Assembly (NCBI GenBank): GCA_017623115.1
Contig: JAGAPT010000036.1
Coordinates: 1-64,000, forward strand
Source of the DNA: Alistipes sp.
GTDB taxonomy: Bacteria > Bacteroidota > Bacteroidia > Bacteroidales > Rikenellaceae
DNA length: 64,000 bases
Reading direction: 5' to 3'
Below the pieces are notes generated by a model. That model searched no databases. It was given only the letters and a program-made list of their open reading frames with translations, and was not told the origin of the DNA. How positions within the stretch are numbered: the first letter of the stretch is position 1; every line of letters starts with the position of its first letter. This document shows positions 8,801 to 18,800 of the stretch, piece after piece. The translations under genes were made by a program, and so were the position numbers.

Positions 8801-9886
8801 TTGTCGCACAGTGCGTCCCGATAGAAAATTTTCACCCTCGCCCCAATCGTAGAAGGCAAACTGCCGGAACATGTGTGGATGGATGTTGATACCGCCATAT
8901 TGGGTGCCGATGAGCATATTGCGCTCGCGGTCGCAGAAGATGTCGGTGATGAAGTTGTCGCTCAACTGATTGTGGCTTGTGGCACTTTTGAGTTGATGGG
9001 CTATGACGGCTTTGGTATGGGGGTTATAGATGTAGAGTCCTTGTGTAGTACCAATCCAGAGATTGCTGTCTGCATCTTCGCAGAACGAGGTGATAGGGAT
9101 ATTGGCGAGTTCAGCGATACGCTCGAATCGCTTTTGGGTGATATGATAACAGCAGACACCTCGATCACCACTACCGATCCACAACACATCCTCATTCGGG
9201 CTGTAATAGAGTGCCGTAATCCGATTCGAAATCAGCCAATCCTGCATGTTGTTGTTGGCATGATAGCGCGTGATGACCGTGTGGGTGCCGTTCATGTGAA
9301 TCAGACCGTCGGTCTTTGTTCCGGCCCATACATCACCGGTTTTATCGATGGCTAAAGCTGTAAAACGGCCACGCACCTCCCGTTGGTGTACCATGATAGG
9401 CTCCAGACGGTTTTCATCGGGATTGTAGGTACGTAACATGTCGCCCACACCGAGATAGAGCCTTTGGTCTGCCGCCTCGGCAATGGCACAATAGGATAGT
9501 TCGGGGATGTCGTTTTCGGGGGCATGGAATGCATCATCGGCATAGTCGTAGTAGCGCACGCCGCCCGACGTGATAACCCATACGCGCTTGGCTTGGTCTG
9601 CATAGACTTTGAGAATCGACTTCGAGGGGATACGATAGGTCTCCTTTTCCGAGGAGGATTTATAGGTAATCATCGTGTGGCCATCCCAACGGCACAGGCT
9701 ATTTTCGGCACCTATCCAGATAAACCCTTTATAGTCTTGGCAAATAGAATGGATGGTGTTGCTGGGCAGCTCGTTGATATTCGAGAGATGGATGAAACGC
9801 AGGTTGTTCCCATGCCCGAATACGCCTGTCGGCAGAGATAGGATAGCGAACCATATTGCCACCAAAGTAGAGCAAAGAGGCTTCAT
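5804..9886 (-). CDS. Hybrid two-component system regulator (HTCS) of the PUL
   Basis: A 1360-residue one-polypeptide sensor-regulator. The order is signal peptide (1-24), then about 14 beta-propeller repeats of the reg_prop type (patterns like DGRLWVGTGSGL, GNIWISTDNGL) and a Y_Y_Y-type sandwich to about 780. A membrane helix follows (about 782-803), then HisKA with the His near 840 in NISHQLRIPISLI, and HATPase with NLLSNAFKYTP, DTGIGI and GFGIGLAL. The receiver domain has VEDEP and the phosphoacceptor Asp near 1156 (ISDVMMP), plus EKPF. An AraC-type HTH lies at the end (about 1255-1350). Unusually, the residues after the phospho-His read QLRI instead of ELRT. It starts 6 bp after the GH43-like gene and so is probably cotranscribed with it from the promoter near 12340. 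It is expected to sense a periplasmic oligosaccharide and activate both PUL arms. Confidence 0.95.
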   Translation of the reverse strand: MKPLCSTLVAIWFAILSLPTGVFGHGNNLRFIHLSNINELPSNTIHSICQDYKGFIWIGAENSLCRWDGHTMITYKSSSEKETYRIPSKSILKVYADQAKRVWVITSGGVRYYDYADDAFHAPENDIPELSYCAIAEAADQRLYLGVGDMLRTYNPDENRLEPIMVHQREVRGRFTALAIDKTGDVWAGTKTDGLIHMNGTHTVITRYHANNNMQDWLISNRITALYYSPNEDVLWIGSGDRGVCCYHITQKRFERIAELANIPITSFCEDADSNLWIGTTQGLYIYNPHTKAVIAHQLKSATSHNQLSDNFITDIFCDRERNMLIGTQYGGINIHPHMFRQFAFYDWGEGENFLSGRTVRQILPDQAGNLWIATEDGNLNKLLWAKNTIQTISIPGQESSNPYALLWDKRGRLWIGTTSNGLYCYTPKNNHFKQFTVEQYPGLSTNRILSLLEDQDGRLWVGTGSGLTLYNEQKNHFVQFEPGRFRKQMINHLRMDDEGNVWIATHSQGLFCYLKELQHMKEVKLFDAVGEPIRANKYINYIYQDSRRMLWISTNHHGLFRYDLQTERFTNYTTEDLLLSNTVYSVIEDNHGNIWISTDNGLSCFDHLSSTFVNYSVSEGLPNKQFSNNSVYRDPDGYLYFGTINGMIAFHPDSLQFSSNQAKVEFTALRVQGGVVDLDTQAVETRPIEDGGVIRLNSSQAKSLTISYTVPTISHASSLSFATSFGSETHWDYVGSQKHINLANLMAGEYLLQLKASFNNRWKGDEPITSLRIIVEPPFYRSTAFCIGYLILALALLFYCWHLFRIRQKRHTTALAEQLERKNAEEMHRMQLNFFANISHQLRIPISLIIGPLEAMIEKGMFAGDTERRMRLLARNATKMKLLVDELLLFAKIKTLQKTIRVREGDAQAFLLEITDEFQLLAEERGIDFRVSIAKAEHTVWFSPQDVEKIVFNLLSNAFKYTPHGSISFTSQLLTIADKQMLRITVEDTGIGIEEHELEHIFEAYYQINEWERKGQTGFGIGLALTRELVEQHKGTIEVHSTPNKGSCFCVTLCVDPSRFAPEQISPNRADKAYIGDYHFLSIDHERTFEAVNAPTPRPAKAAKRSTLLIVEDEPELLHFYQELFQEEYQVLTATNGQEGWAIAQKRIPDLIISDVMMPVMNGYEFTQRIKEHIATSHIQVLLLTAKSDSAMESYRMGADFYLEKPFRPSVLQEQVRNLIQSREQLVRRYIAGKAETTELTNNPYDVKFMTRIDTILKNNFANEYFSVNELMADAGMSRTQFYLKFKSLTGMSATEYINRYRLDKSLSLLKSGQRISEVAYASGFSSPNYYTRLFRKRFGFTPKEYLDKFNQQSPATEP

Positions 9887-9892
9887 ATAGGC

Positions 9893-10843
9893 TTAATTTA
9901 AGAAGATGATATTTTCCTGCTCGATGCGTATTGGTCGCAGAATAATTTGTACCGGAGGCTCATTTGTATGGTAGGAGAGGAGTAGAGATCCCTGAAAATC
10001 GCGAAACAACATGGCGTGTCCTCCATCATCGTTGAGCGAGTTGCTCTGTTGCTGCCATGGACCGCATAGATTACCAGAGTGTGAAATAGCGGTGCCGATC
10101 GCATACTCACCATTGGCACGGAAACTACTCCATAAGAGCAATAACTTTCCGTTTTCGGTGGTGTAGATGAAAGGCGCATTGGTGACAATACCGGTTTTAG
10201 AACCAGAGGTAATGAGCCCTGCCCAATCGGAGTCTGACCCTCGACAGAGTAGAATTGGCTTTCCGGCCGTTTGTGTCAAATCTTCTGATAGACGTTGTGC
10301 ATAGATTTCGCCATTTTCCACCTCAATCCACTCACGTGCATAGATGAGCCATGGTGAACCATCTTTGTCAATGTAGAGTGTTCCGTCGAGGCACAACCAG
10401 CCGGCGGGGGTGATAGGCTGGTTGACCAATGGTTGAAAGTCCCGATTGGGGTAATCAGATACCAAGATGGAGATAGCACGTTGTCGCTCGGGTGAATAAA
10501 AACTGGCAATGAGGTAGAAACGCCCCTTGTAGTAATAGGTTTTTGGAGCCCAGAAATCGCGTTTTCCCCAGAAGTCGGGTTGCGGGATAAAGGATTCGCC
10601 ACACAGACGCCATTGGCGCAGGTCTTTGCTGGCATAGCAGACGAACGAGCCTTTACCACTATTGGCATGCATATAGTAGGTGCTATCAGCAGCATTGGCC
10701 AAAATAAAGGGGTCACGTACCCGCATATCGTTTACGTTGAGCGGATAGTCCAATGTGTTGTCGGAGGTGGTCGAGTGGTTGATGCAACCGGTTCCGGTCA
10801 GCAGACCTATCAGCAAACACCATGTAGTAAAGAATCGTTTCAT
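9893..10843 (-). CDS. GH43-like lipoprotein with altered catalytic-acid position
   Basis: A 316-residue five-bladed beta-propeller protein of the GH43 type with a lipoprotein signal (GLLTGTGC, Cys near residue 20). Seen: VRDPFIL with the presumed base Asp, DFWGKRDFWAP, CLDGTLYID with the presumed pKa-modulating Asp, and IVTNAPFIY where many GH43 enzymes have a Glu in T-E-G-P. WSSFRANGEYAIG and a GGHAMLF segment follow. The ATG at 10843 is used; a TTG six bases upstream is in frame. It is a close paralog of the gene at 19524-20543 on the other PUL arm. With Asn at the acid position it may be a weak enzyme, a different mechanism or a binding protein. Confidence 0.82.
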   Translation of the reverse strand: MKRFFTTWCLLIGLLTGTGCINHSTTSDNTLDYPLNVNDMRVRDPFILANAADSTYYMHANSGKGSFVCYASKDLRQWRLCGESFIPQPDFWGKRDFWAPKTYYYKGRFYLIASFYSPERQRAISILVSDYPNRDFQPLVNQPITPAGWLCLDGTLYIDKDGSPWLIYAREWIEVENGEIYAQRLSEDLTQTAGKPILLCRGSDSDWAGLITSGSKTGIVTNAPFIYTTENGKLLLLWSSFRANGEYAIGTAISHSGNLCGPWQQQSNSLNDDGGHAMLFRDFQGSLLLSYHTNEPPVQIILRPIRIEQENIIFLN

Positions 10844-10862
10844 CAGCAATTAGAGAGGCAGG

Positions 10863-12260
10863 TTATTTTGTTGCTTGGTTAATCCGCATACGCTCATCCC
10901 ACCACTGCGTCACCCGTGCACGCAAACGCTCAACCAGTTCGGGATGTTTGTCAGCAATGTTGTGTTGCTCGTAAGGGTCTTTTTTGAGATTGTAGAGCTC
11001 GATGCGGTCGTCTGTCGAGTTGATCAACAGTTTCATATCGCCCCGACGAATTGCTAAATGGGGACTGTTGTTTTCAGCTATCGGGTGGCGGTAGAAGAAG
11101 TCGTTGCGACCAAATTCCCACATGAGATCCGTAGTGCGTTGCTGTGCCTCCCCGAGGAACACCTGGCTCATATCCTCACCACTGAACGCCACACCTTCAG
11201 GCATCTTGGCACCGGTCAGTGCGCAGAGCGAAGGGTAGATGTCGACACTGCACACCACTGACTTATAATCTATTTTCCCGGCCGGAATACGCTCGGGCCA
11301 ACTGATGATAAACGGCATGCGGATACCGCCTTCGTAAAGACTGCATTTCATGCTGCGTAGGCCATTGGTGCGTTGCTGATTGTAGTAGGGCATCGGGCCG
11401 TTGTCGCTGGTGAAGATGATGATGGTATTTTTATCTACGCCCAACCGACGCATCCCATCAAGCAATCGGCCAATTTGTACATCATACTCCTTCAATACGG
11501 CTTTGAAATTGCGAGGCATGCTCCATGTCTTGTCTTGCTCTTGCACAACCGCATCAGGAACATAGGGCGTATGCATATCGTCAGGCCATAAATTGACAAA
11601 GAAGGCTTGGTCGCGGTTGCGTTCCATGAATTCGAGGGTTTTGTCGACAAAGTATTCGGTGCGTTGCCAACGCTTCACCGAGTCCTGCTTCGACCATATC
11701 CAATCGGTCGCCGTGATGGCCGGGTCTGGGTCAGGACCTTCATAGGTAGTTAGGTATTCATCAAAGCCATATTCGGTAATCGAGGGGGCATTGTCCACAT
11801 CACGACCTCCGCCCATGTGCCATTTGCCAATGTGGGCTGTGCGGTAGCCGATAGCCTGAAACGAACGCGCCATAGAGGGAAACGATGGGTCGAGAAAATC
11901 GTTCTGCTCGCAATCAGCGTTGTGCTGACGGGTATGCAGGAAGGTGTTGATGCCCAGTTCGAGCGGGAAGATACCGGTGGTCAAACCTGCACGCGACGGG
12001 GAACTGACGGCTGCTGCCGTATAGTAGTTATTGACTACTACACCTGAACGAGCCAAAAGGTCGATATTGGGCGTTTGTACCCAGCCGTTATTAAGAAATG
12101 AAACATCGCCCACTCCCATGTCGTCCGTATAAATAATCAAGACGTTGGGCTTAGAGGATGGTGGTTGGGTAGTGCCTTCTTGCTTCGGAGTACTTTCTGC
12201 GTGGCCGTTTAGCGTAGCACCGAGACCGAGTAATCCGGTCAAAGGAAGTTTCAGATTCAT
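10863..12260 (-). CDS. Sulfatase, serine-type (S1 family)
   Basis: A 465-residue arylsulfatase-fold enzyme with an N-terminal export signal (residues 1-22). Metal-binding YTDDMG appears at about 44-49. The active-site signature is SSPSRAGLTTG near residue 88, where the first Ser would be converted to formylglycine by an anaerobic sulfatase-maturating enzyme encoded elsewhere. FTSDNGPMP carries the later metal ligands Asp-Asn, and GGIRMPFIISWP is typical. The C-terminal YNLKKDPYEQHNIAD sub-domain is present. It is the first gene after an internal promoter at 12329-12358 and lies 19 bp upstream of the GH43-like gene. Substrate is unknown; a sulfated oligosaccharide in the periplasm is expected. 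Confidence 0.93.
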   Translation of the reverse strand: MNLKLPLTGLLGLGATLNGHAESTPKQEGTTQPPSSKPNVLIIYTDDMGVGDVSFLNNGWVQTPNIDLLARSGVVVNNYYTAAAVSSPSRAGLTTGIFPLELGINTFLHTRQHNADCEQNDFLDPSFPSMARSFQAIGYRTAHIGKWHMGGGRDVDNAPSITEYGFDEYLTTYEGPDPDPAITATDWIWSKQDSVKRWQRTEYFVDKTLEFMERNRDQAFFVNLWPDDMHTPYVPDAVVQEQDKTWSMPRNFKAVLKEYDVQIGRLLDGMRRLGVDKNTIIIFTSDNGPMPYYNQQRTNGLRSMKCSLYEGGIRMPFIISWPERIPAGKIDYKSVVCSVDIYPSLCALTGAKMPEGVAFSGEDMSQVFLGEAQQRTTDLMWEFGRNDFFYRHPIAENNSPHLAIRRGDMKLLINSTDDRIELYNLKKDPYEQHNIADKHPELVERLRARVTQWWDERMRINQATK

Positions 12261-12284
12261 ATCCTATTCAATTTCGAAAAATCC

Positions 12285-12319
12285 TGCACGGCCTCGGGGC
12301 AACGCCCCAAAGCCATGCA
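12285..12319 (-). terminator. Hairpin with U-tract ahead of the sulfatase gene
   Basis: On the minus strand TGCATGGC (12319-12312) pairs with GCCGTGCA (12292-12285), enclosing GGGGC-GTT-GCCCC, and GGATTTTT follows. The hairpin lies downstream of the internal promoter and 24 bases before the sulfatase ATG. It could end readthrough from susC-susD or act as an attenuator for the sulfatase-GH43-HTCS unit. Confidence 0.65.
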
Positions 12320-12328
12320 AGATTTGCA

Positions 12329-12358
12329 CAAAGTTAATGAAATTTTAGAATGTTACAA
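12329..12358 (-). promoter_or_regulatory. Internal PUL promoter for sulfatase-GH43-HTCS
   Basis: On the minus strand TTG at 12358-12356, 19 bases, TAACTTTG at 12336-12329, a full consensus match. The predicted transcription start near 12322 gives a leader of about 60 nt that contains the GC-rich hairpin. It would supply the regulator independently of the inducible susC promoter. Confidence 0.65.
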
Positions 12359-12363
12359 CACGC

Positions 12364-14334
12364 CTATTGGCCATTTACCACCTTCACACAACGAATATTG
12401 TAACCAAATGCACGGTGCTGCTCCCACTCCGGATAGGTTGCAGCCTCTTTTGGGCCGAAGACCAATGCTCGTGCTTTGCCATCGGCTACGGCGGTTTTTG
12501 GCGCACTTGTCCATATGCGGACAATGAGGTCGTTCAATCGCGTACTAAGACCCTTCGGAGGTGTCAAAGCCATACTCATATTGTTGTGGTACTGACGTGC
12601 GGCGGGATACCATTGATTGATGCCATCCGTTGTCAGCATACGTCCAAAGTCGGTTACCTCTCCGGCTGTAGTTCCATAGAATGGGAAGTTTTCTAATGAG
12701 CCTTGTTTGACTCCATTGGCCGACAAGATATTCAAAGGTGATACCATGTAACCCTCTGGACATGGGTCATAAATGGATTTTTGTATGGTTTCGATCTTGG
12801 GCTTGGTGCTACCTTCCGGATTACCCCACAAACGATCGTTGCTACTCGCATATAGCCAATCGACATTGGTCGACCCTGCTCGTTGGATAAATGTCGTTGG
12901 GTGCTTGATGGCGTAGTATTGATCCACGCCCGGACCCGAAGCAACTGCAGTGATACGGAACTCCGAGTTGTCCATCTTATAATAGGTTCCTGATGCCCAG
13001 AAGTTATTGGCGGGCGTTGTTGTTATTTTTGCCGGCTTCTGCAACTCCGGCATCGGATCTTTGCGGCCCCACTGATAATAGAGTCCCCAAGTAGCCATTT
13101 CGTCTTTGGGATCGCTACTGCGTGCACCAAGGTTGCGATCGAATACATACCAACCATTGGGATAGAGTATCGACTCAACGGGCGAAATCCAGAGGTGGAA
13201 ACTCCATAGAATCGTTCCCTCGGCATCGCGGATAGCTACCAAGGCATTACCCTGCTTGGCAGCCGTGAACGTAATGCTCTTCTTGTCATCCGAGAGCGTT
13301 ACGTTGGTAATCATACCCTGATGGCTCTGCCACAATAGGTCGGCCGACGAAGCCAACACCAAATCCTCGCGCGTGTTGAACTCGTAAGCATAACCATATG
13401 AATCGGTCGTGAAGTAGGGCGACACATCGAACGTATAGGTCCCCGGCTCGGCGTGCTGGATACAGTTGGCCTTGCCATAGAAGAACTCCTCGATGTAGAT
13501 GCGAGCCAAACCGGCGTCGGCAATCTGACCGCGAGTTACGGTTAATGGCTCCTTTGTGCGGCTCTCGAAGACCTCACCATCTGTGTTCTCGATGTTGAAG
13601 ACGACACTTTCATAGGTGCCGGGAGCAACCACGAAGTGTAAGAAATAGCCGGCTGTCGTAATCTTTATCGGCTCGGCACTACAGTCAATGGTAATGGCAT
13701 CAACAGCCTCCTCACCAAAGATGGGTTGCGGATTGTCGTAGAATCCGAAATCGAGGTCAACCTGGCAAGGACCTCCCAACGGAGCGCCTTCCAATGTAGT
13801 CATCGTTACCTTACGCACCGTGCCAAATTCGGTGTTTGATAATTTGAGTTTTACCACACCGCACACATGCTTAAAAAAGACGCTGCGCGTAGGAGCCGAG
13901 GCGACCATCGGATTGACGCCCGGGGCGGTACCATCTGCCTGATAGGGCTGTACGGCAGGTATGGTAAGCGAAAGCATATTGCCGACCATCGTGGCATTTG
14001 CGTCATAGGGCGTATAGGCATAGATGCGGTCAATTGGGCCATCAATAGCTGTCGCATCTTCGGGCTCAAACACGGCACTCGAATTCATATTCTCGCGCAA
14101 CAGATAGGTTTTGTTCGCATTTGTGCCGGCAAATACACCTACTTTGTCCTCCGAATTCCACGTGACGCTGATGGGTGTGGTCGAAGCTGTCTCAATATTT
14201 CCGGTAAATAAATCCAAACCATCGATAGGCCCTGCGTAGGGTTGATCGACTGTCGTATCGTAGGTACATCCAACCCCTGCAGCGAACAGGAATGCTACGA
14301 TCGATGCTTTTATGCTAAATTGAATAGTTCTCAT
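12364..14334 (-). CDS. Fimbrillin-like / FISUMP-type surface lipoprotein
   Basis: A 656-residue lipoprotein (signal ending AAGVGC, Cys near residue 23). The N-terminal half has fimbrillin-like features (VTWNSEDKVGVFAG, RIYAYTPY, FKHVCGVVKLKL, LTVTRGQIADAGL). The C-terminal third resembles the Fibrobacter-type paralogous domain (GWYVFDRNLGARS, GLYYQWGRKDP, YDPCPEGYMVS, FGYNIRCVK). It sits directly after susD, the position of SusE/SusF-like surface glycan-binding proteins, 27 bp downstream. It is most likely an outer-surface glycan-binding or adhesive component. It has no recognisable catalytic residues, so the role is inferred from position. Confidence 0.7.
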   Translation of the reverse strand: MRTIQFSIKASIVAFLFAAGVGCTYDTTVDQPYAGPIDGLDLFTGNIETASTTPISVTWNSEDKVGVFAGTNANKTYLLRENMNSSAVFEPEDATAIDGPIDRIYAYTPYDANATMVGNMLSLTIPAVQPYQADGTAPGVNPMVASAPTRSVFFKHVCGVVKLKLSNTEFGTVRKVTMTTLEGAPLGGPCQVDLDFGFYDNPQPIFGEEAVDAITIDCSAEPIKITTAGYFLHFVVAPGTYESVVFNIENTDGEVFESRTKEPLTVTRGQIADAGLARIYIEEFFYGKANCIQHAEPGTYTFDVSPYFTTDSYGYAYEFNTREDLVLASSADLLWQSHQGMITNVTLSDDKKSITFTAAKQGNALVAIRDAEGTILWSFHLWISPVESILYPNGWYVFDRNLGARSSDPKDEMATWGLYYQWGRKDPMPELQKPAKITTTPANNFWASGTYYKMDNSEFRITAVASGPGVDQYYAIKHPTTFIQRAGSTNVDWLYASSNDRLWGNPEGSTKPKIETIQKSIYDPCPEGYMVSPLNILSANGVKQGSLENFPFYGTTAGEVTDFGRMLTTDGINQWYPAARQYHNNMSMALTPPKGLSTRLNDLIVRIWTSAPKTAVADGKARALVFGPKEAATYPEWEQHRAFGYNIRCVKVVNGQ

Positions 14335-14361
14335 CTTCGTATCGTTTTTTTAGTTCGTTGA

Positions 14362-15804
14362 TTAATTGAAACCGGGGTTGTTGGGCAGCAGATTCGGGTT
14401 GACATCAATCTCGCGTTGCGGAACGGGGAAGAGATTATTGTAATTCTCCACGTTATAGGCACCAGAATTGTACCGTTCGAAGTGGGCATTCATCACCTCG
14501 ACATATTTTCCCGTGCGCACCAAATCAAACCAACGATGACCCTCGAAGCAGAGCTCAAAACGTCGCTCTTCGGCAATTACCTCACGGAAGGTCTGCTGAT
14601 CAATTACCTCGGCCGGCGTCAGGTCTTGCGAGTTATCCTCTACGGCATAGGCACGACGGCGAATCTGGTTGATACAGTCGATCGCTTCCTGCGTCGGTGT
14701 TGCATTCAACTCATTCAAGGCCTCGGCATACATCAATAGTACATCGGCATAACGCAATACGGGCCAGTTGTCATCCGAGTGGTTCTGAATCGAGAGCTCC
14801 ATGTAATGTTTCTTGACATGGCTGACCTGTTTGTTGCTTGCGTTAGGCAACTTGCCAATGGTGGCCTGGTAACGGGCACTACCCGTTTCGAATAAGCTGA
14901 TGAGATCGGAGGTGGGTACGGTGACGGCTGCAGTAGAAACGCCCAACGTCTCTGCAAGTTCGCGACTGTGTGCTTGGCAACTCCATTGGCTGCCACCCGT
15001 GTATCCTTTCTCAAATTGGATCTCGAAAATCGACTCGGCGTGATTTGCATTATCTGGATTGAAGATGTCGGCATATACCGGCAACAGCGAGTAACGTTTT
15101 TTGGCGATCAAATCGCCCAATTCGTTGACGCAATTCTCGTAATCGTATGTGGTCAAATAGACCGAGCCAAGCAGCGTCTGCGCAGCACCTGAGGTAATGC
15201 GACCTATATCCTCACCCGAATAGTTGGCAGGCAACAACGCTTTCGCTGCTTGTAAGTCGGGAATAATCAAATCCGCGTAGACTTTTGCTTTGTCCGTGCG
15301 CGACAACTGCTGCGACTCTTCGACTGTAATCGGACGATCGATATAGGGTACATCACCAAATAGGCGCACCAAGTTGAAGTAGCAGAGGGCTCGGATGAAT
15401 AAGGCTTCACCTTTGTATTGGTCTTCTTTTTCGTCGCTGGTGAAAGTAATATTCGGAATTGCAGCCAGAATGTCATTGACATTGGCGATACAGCGATAGT
15501 GTAGACGCCATGCTGACTGAATGACCGGATTGACAGGTGACACGATGAATTTATCGAGCAATGCGTGGTCTCCCGTATCACCTACGGTCGAGGAATTATC
15601 ACTCGGCAATTCGGCGTATTTTACAAAATCTGCAGCGTAGATGGCTCCCAATGTTCCGTATGAACCGATGACAGCCAGGTTGATGTCTTTCTCGTCTTTA
15701 TAGAATGTCTTGCTCTCGATGCGGTCGTAAACCGGTCGGTCAAGCAAATCACACGAGGTGATTGCAGCAACACAAAGTAGCAAAATATATTTAATCTGTT
15801 TCAT
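14362..15804 (-). CDS. SusD/RagB-family glycan-binding lipoprotein
   Basis: A 480-residue SusD-like lid protein with lipoprotein signal (CVAAITSCDLLDRP, Cys near 18). The N-terminal segment has the family pattern DLLDRPVYDRI. TPR-like helices follow with GEALFIRALCYFNLVRLFGDVPY, a strong SusD hallmark. The C-terminus has RYADVLLMYAEALNE, IRRRAY and EERRFELCFEGHRWFDLVRTGKY. It would cap the TonB-dependent transporter encoded 15 bp upstream and bind the glycan at the surface. The sequence does not reveal the sugar specificity. Confidence 0.97.
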   Translation of the reverse strand: MKQIKYILLLCVAAITSCDLLDRPVYDRIESKTFYKDEKDINLAVIGSYGTLGAIYAADFVKYAELPSDNSSTVGDTGDHALLDKFIVSPVNPVIQSAWRLHYRCIANVNDILAAIPNITFTSDEKEDQYKGEALFIRALCYFNLVRLFGDVPYIDRPITVEESQQLSRTDKAKVYADLIIPDLQAAKALLPANYSGEDIGRITSGAAQTLLGSVYLTTYDYENCVNELGDLIAKKRYSLLPVYADIFNPDNANHAESIFEIQFEKGYTGGSQWSCQAHSRELAETLGVSTAAVTVPTSDLISLFETGSARYQATIGKLPNASNKQVSHVKKHYMELSIQNHSDDNWPVLRYADVLLMYAEALNELNATPTQEAIDCINQIRRRAYAVEDNSQDLTPAEVIDQQTFREVIAEERRFELCFEGHRWFDLVRTGKYVEVMNAHFERYNSGAYNVENYNNLFPVPQREIDVNPNLLPNNPGFN

Positions 15805-15819
15805 AATCTGTTCGAGGTT

Positions 15820-18800
15820 TTAGAAGTTCGTTGCGAGGGTGAACATATAGGTGCGTGAGAGCGGATAGGTACCCCAGTCAACACCCGGAGCAAGCGTCGA
15901 ACCGATGTTCATACGACCTTCGGGGTTGTAACCTGTATATTTGGTCCACATGTAGGCGTTGTTGACTGCCAGCGTGAAGACCAAATTCTGTAAGCGGAGC
16001 TTCTTGGTAATCTTGGCAGGTACACGATAGCTCAACGAAACATTCTGAATGTTGAGGAACGATCCATCCTCGATGAAGGTGGAGTCAAGCTGCTCAAAAT
16101 CGATGATACCACGATTGGTCAGTTTGACGCGTGGCGTCTTGCCATCTCCCGGATTCTCGGGCGATTGCCAACGATTCAGCCATGTGGTGGGACCATTTGC
16201 AATCATACGATAGGGAGTACTTCCCCATGCCATATTCATCACCTCGGCACCTACGCTACCTCGCAGAAAGACCTTCAACGTGAAGTTGCGGTAGGAGAAG
16301 TTGTTGGTGAAACCAAACGTGAAGTCGGGATGCGGATCACCAATGATGGTACGGTCGTCGATGGTAATACGGCCGTCTTTGTTTACATCCTCATAAATCA
16401 GCTCACCCGGACGCGAGATGGCATTACCGGTCTTGATGCCGGGGTACATGTCAACCTCTTCCTGGTTTTTGTAGACACCGATAGCCTTCATGCCATAGAA
16501 CAGACCTACGGGTTGTCCTACCTGTGTGATGTTCGTATTGGCAAAGTAGCTGGCGTCACCATAGAGCGGATCTTTCGTGGGGCCTAAAGCCAGTACAGTC
16601 TGCTTGTTGAACGAGATGTTGAAGTTGCTGTCCCACTTGAAACGACCATTCAAGTTCTGTGATTGCAACGTGAACTCCCAACCTTCGTTGCGTACCTTAC
16701 CCATGTTCGACATACGCGAAGTGAATCCCGAGGTGTAGGGGATTTGCAGCGACAAAAGCAGGTCCTTGGTCTTCTTGTTATAATAGTCGACCGTGATGTT
16801 GAGTCGACGGCGGAAGAGCGAAAGGTCAATACCTGCATCGATTTGATTGGTCTGTTCCCAAGTCAAATCATCATTACCTACCGTGCTGAGGCGAACTCCA
16901 TTCACGGCCATTTCACCGGCTGCACCCAACGTATAACTCTGGCCGGTCAACAGACGCAAATGCTGGTAGTTGCCAATGGCATTGTTACCCGTGACGCCAT
17001 ACGATGCACGCAACTTCAAATCCGAAATCCAGCGGATGTTACGCATGAAAGGCTCCTGCGAGATGCGCCAAGCCGCTGAAGCCGCCGGGAAGATACCCCA
17101 TTTCTTGGCAAAGCGCGATGAACCATCGGCACGCAAACTGGCCATGAGGTAGTATTTGCTACGGAAGTTATAGTTGATACGGCCTACGCCCGACATCAAT
17201 CCCCACTCAACGAGATTGGATTGTCCCAGACGATAATCCTCTGCCAATGAACTATCCACGATAATCATATCATCGGTCCAGGTGTCACTGGCGCGGGCAA
17301 TCACCTCATGCATCTTCTCGAATTGTGTCTCGAAGACACCCACAACATTCAAATCGTGACCACCGGAGAACTGTTTGCGGTAGCTCAACTGGGCCGAGGA
17401 TTGCAAGTTGATGGTGCGGCGAGCCGTCGACTGGATAGCATTCTGCTTGGGCGGCAACTCATTGTAGGCACCAACCGTACTCGGTGTGATGTTGTTGGCG
17501 TGGTAGCTGTTGACGTTAGCCGAACCACTCAACTTGAAGTTCAAGCCAGGAAGAATGTTGTAGTTTAATGCAACATCACCCAGGAAGCGGAAGGCCTCAC
17601 GTTGATCTTTCAAGAGGTTGATCTTGGCAACAGGATTCTCCATAGAGGTCATGGCGTTGCTCTGCGCAATACCGGTCGAGTAGCCCGAAAGAGTTGTCGG
17701 GTCATAAATATCCATCAAGGGGTTCATCAACAGCGCAGCCTGTACGATACCACCTGCCGCATCGTGATAACGACCATGTGTGCGCAAGTAGTTTTGGCGT
17801 GTGTAAATCGGGCTCATCTTAACGCTCAAATCAAAGCGACGACCCAATTTGAAGTCTACATTGGTGCGGAACGAGTAACGCTGGAAATCGGAGTTCTTTA
17901 CAATACCCTCCTGATCCATGATACCACCTGAAACCATATATTTTACGGTCTCGGAGCCACCGTTTACATTTACCTGATACTCCTGATAGGGTGCTAACTG
18001 ATAAATCGCATCCTGCCAGTCGGTTCCCTTCTTGCCCGAGTCGAGAAAATCCTGGAAATAGCCGATTTTGGTATTGTTGTTACGCAATGCGTCGGGATCG
18101 GTGATGCTGTGACCGGTGTCGACCCAGAGGTTATTACGGGCTTCGATTGCCAGTGTGGCAAACTCTTGTGCCGAAAGAAGGTCTACCTTGTTGAAAACTT
18201 CTTGTACACCGGTTTTAATCGCTACGCGTACACGCGCCTGACCCTTTTCGCCATTCTTGGTGGTGATCAATACAACACCATTCGATGCGCGCGAACCATA
18301 AATGGCGGCTGCAGCTGCATCTTTCAGAATCTCAATCGAAGCTACATCGGCCGGATTGATAAACGAGAAGGGGCCTTCTTCGAGGGAGGATCCTAACTGC
18401 AAGACCACGCCATCCACTACATAGAGCGGTGAGGTGTCGGCACTGAGGGTACTCAAACCACGAATCTGAATGTCGGTACCACCACCCGGTGCTCCCGAGG
18501 CGCTGATGACATTTACACCGGCAGCTTGACCGCTCATTGCCTGATTGATGTCGAACAATGGCATGTCCTGCAACTTGTCGGGTGACACGGAACTGATAGC
18601 GGTGGTGATATCGCGACGATTCTGCATACCATAACCCACGACGACAATTTCATCAACACCGACCATGTTGGTAACCATTTGGACATCAACTACTGTCTGA
18701 TTGGTGACAGCAATCTTTTGTGGGTGCATACCCAAATAATTAAATACCAATACGTCGCCACGCGAAGCAGTAATCTCGTAACGGCCGTGTACGTTGGTGA

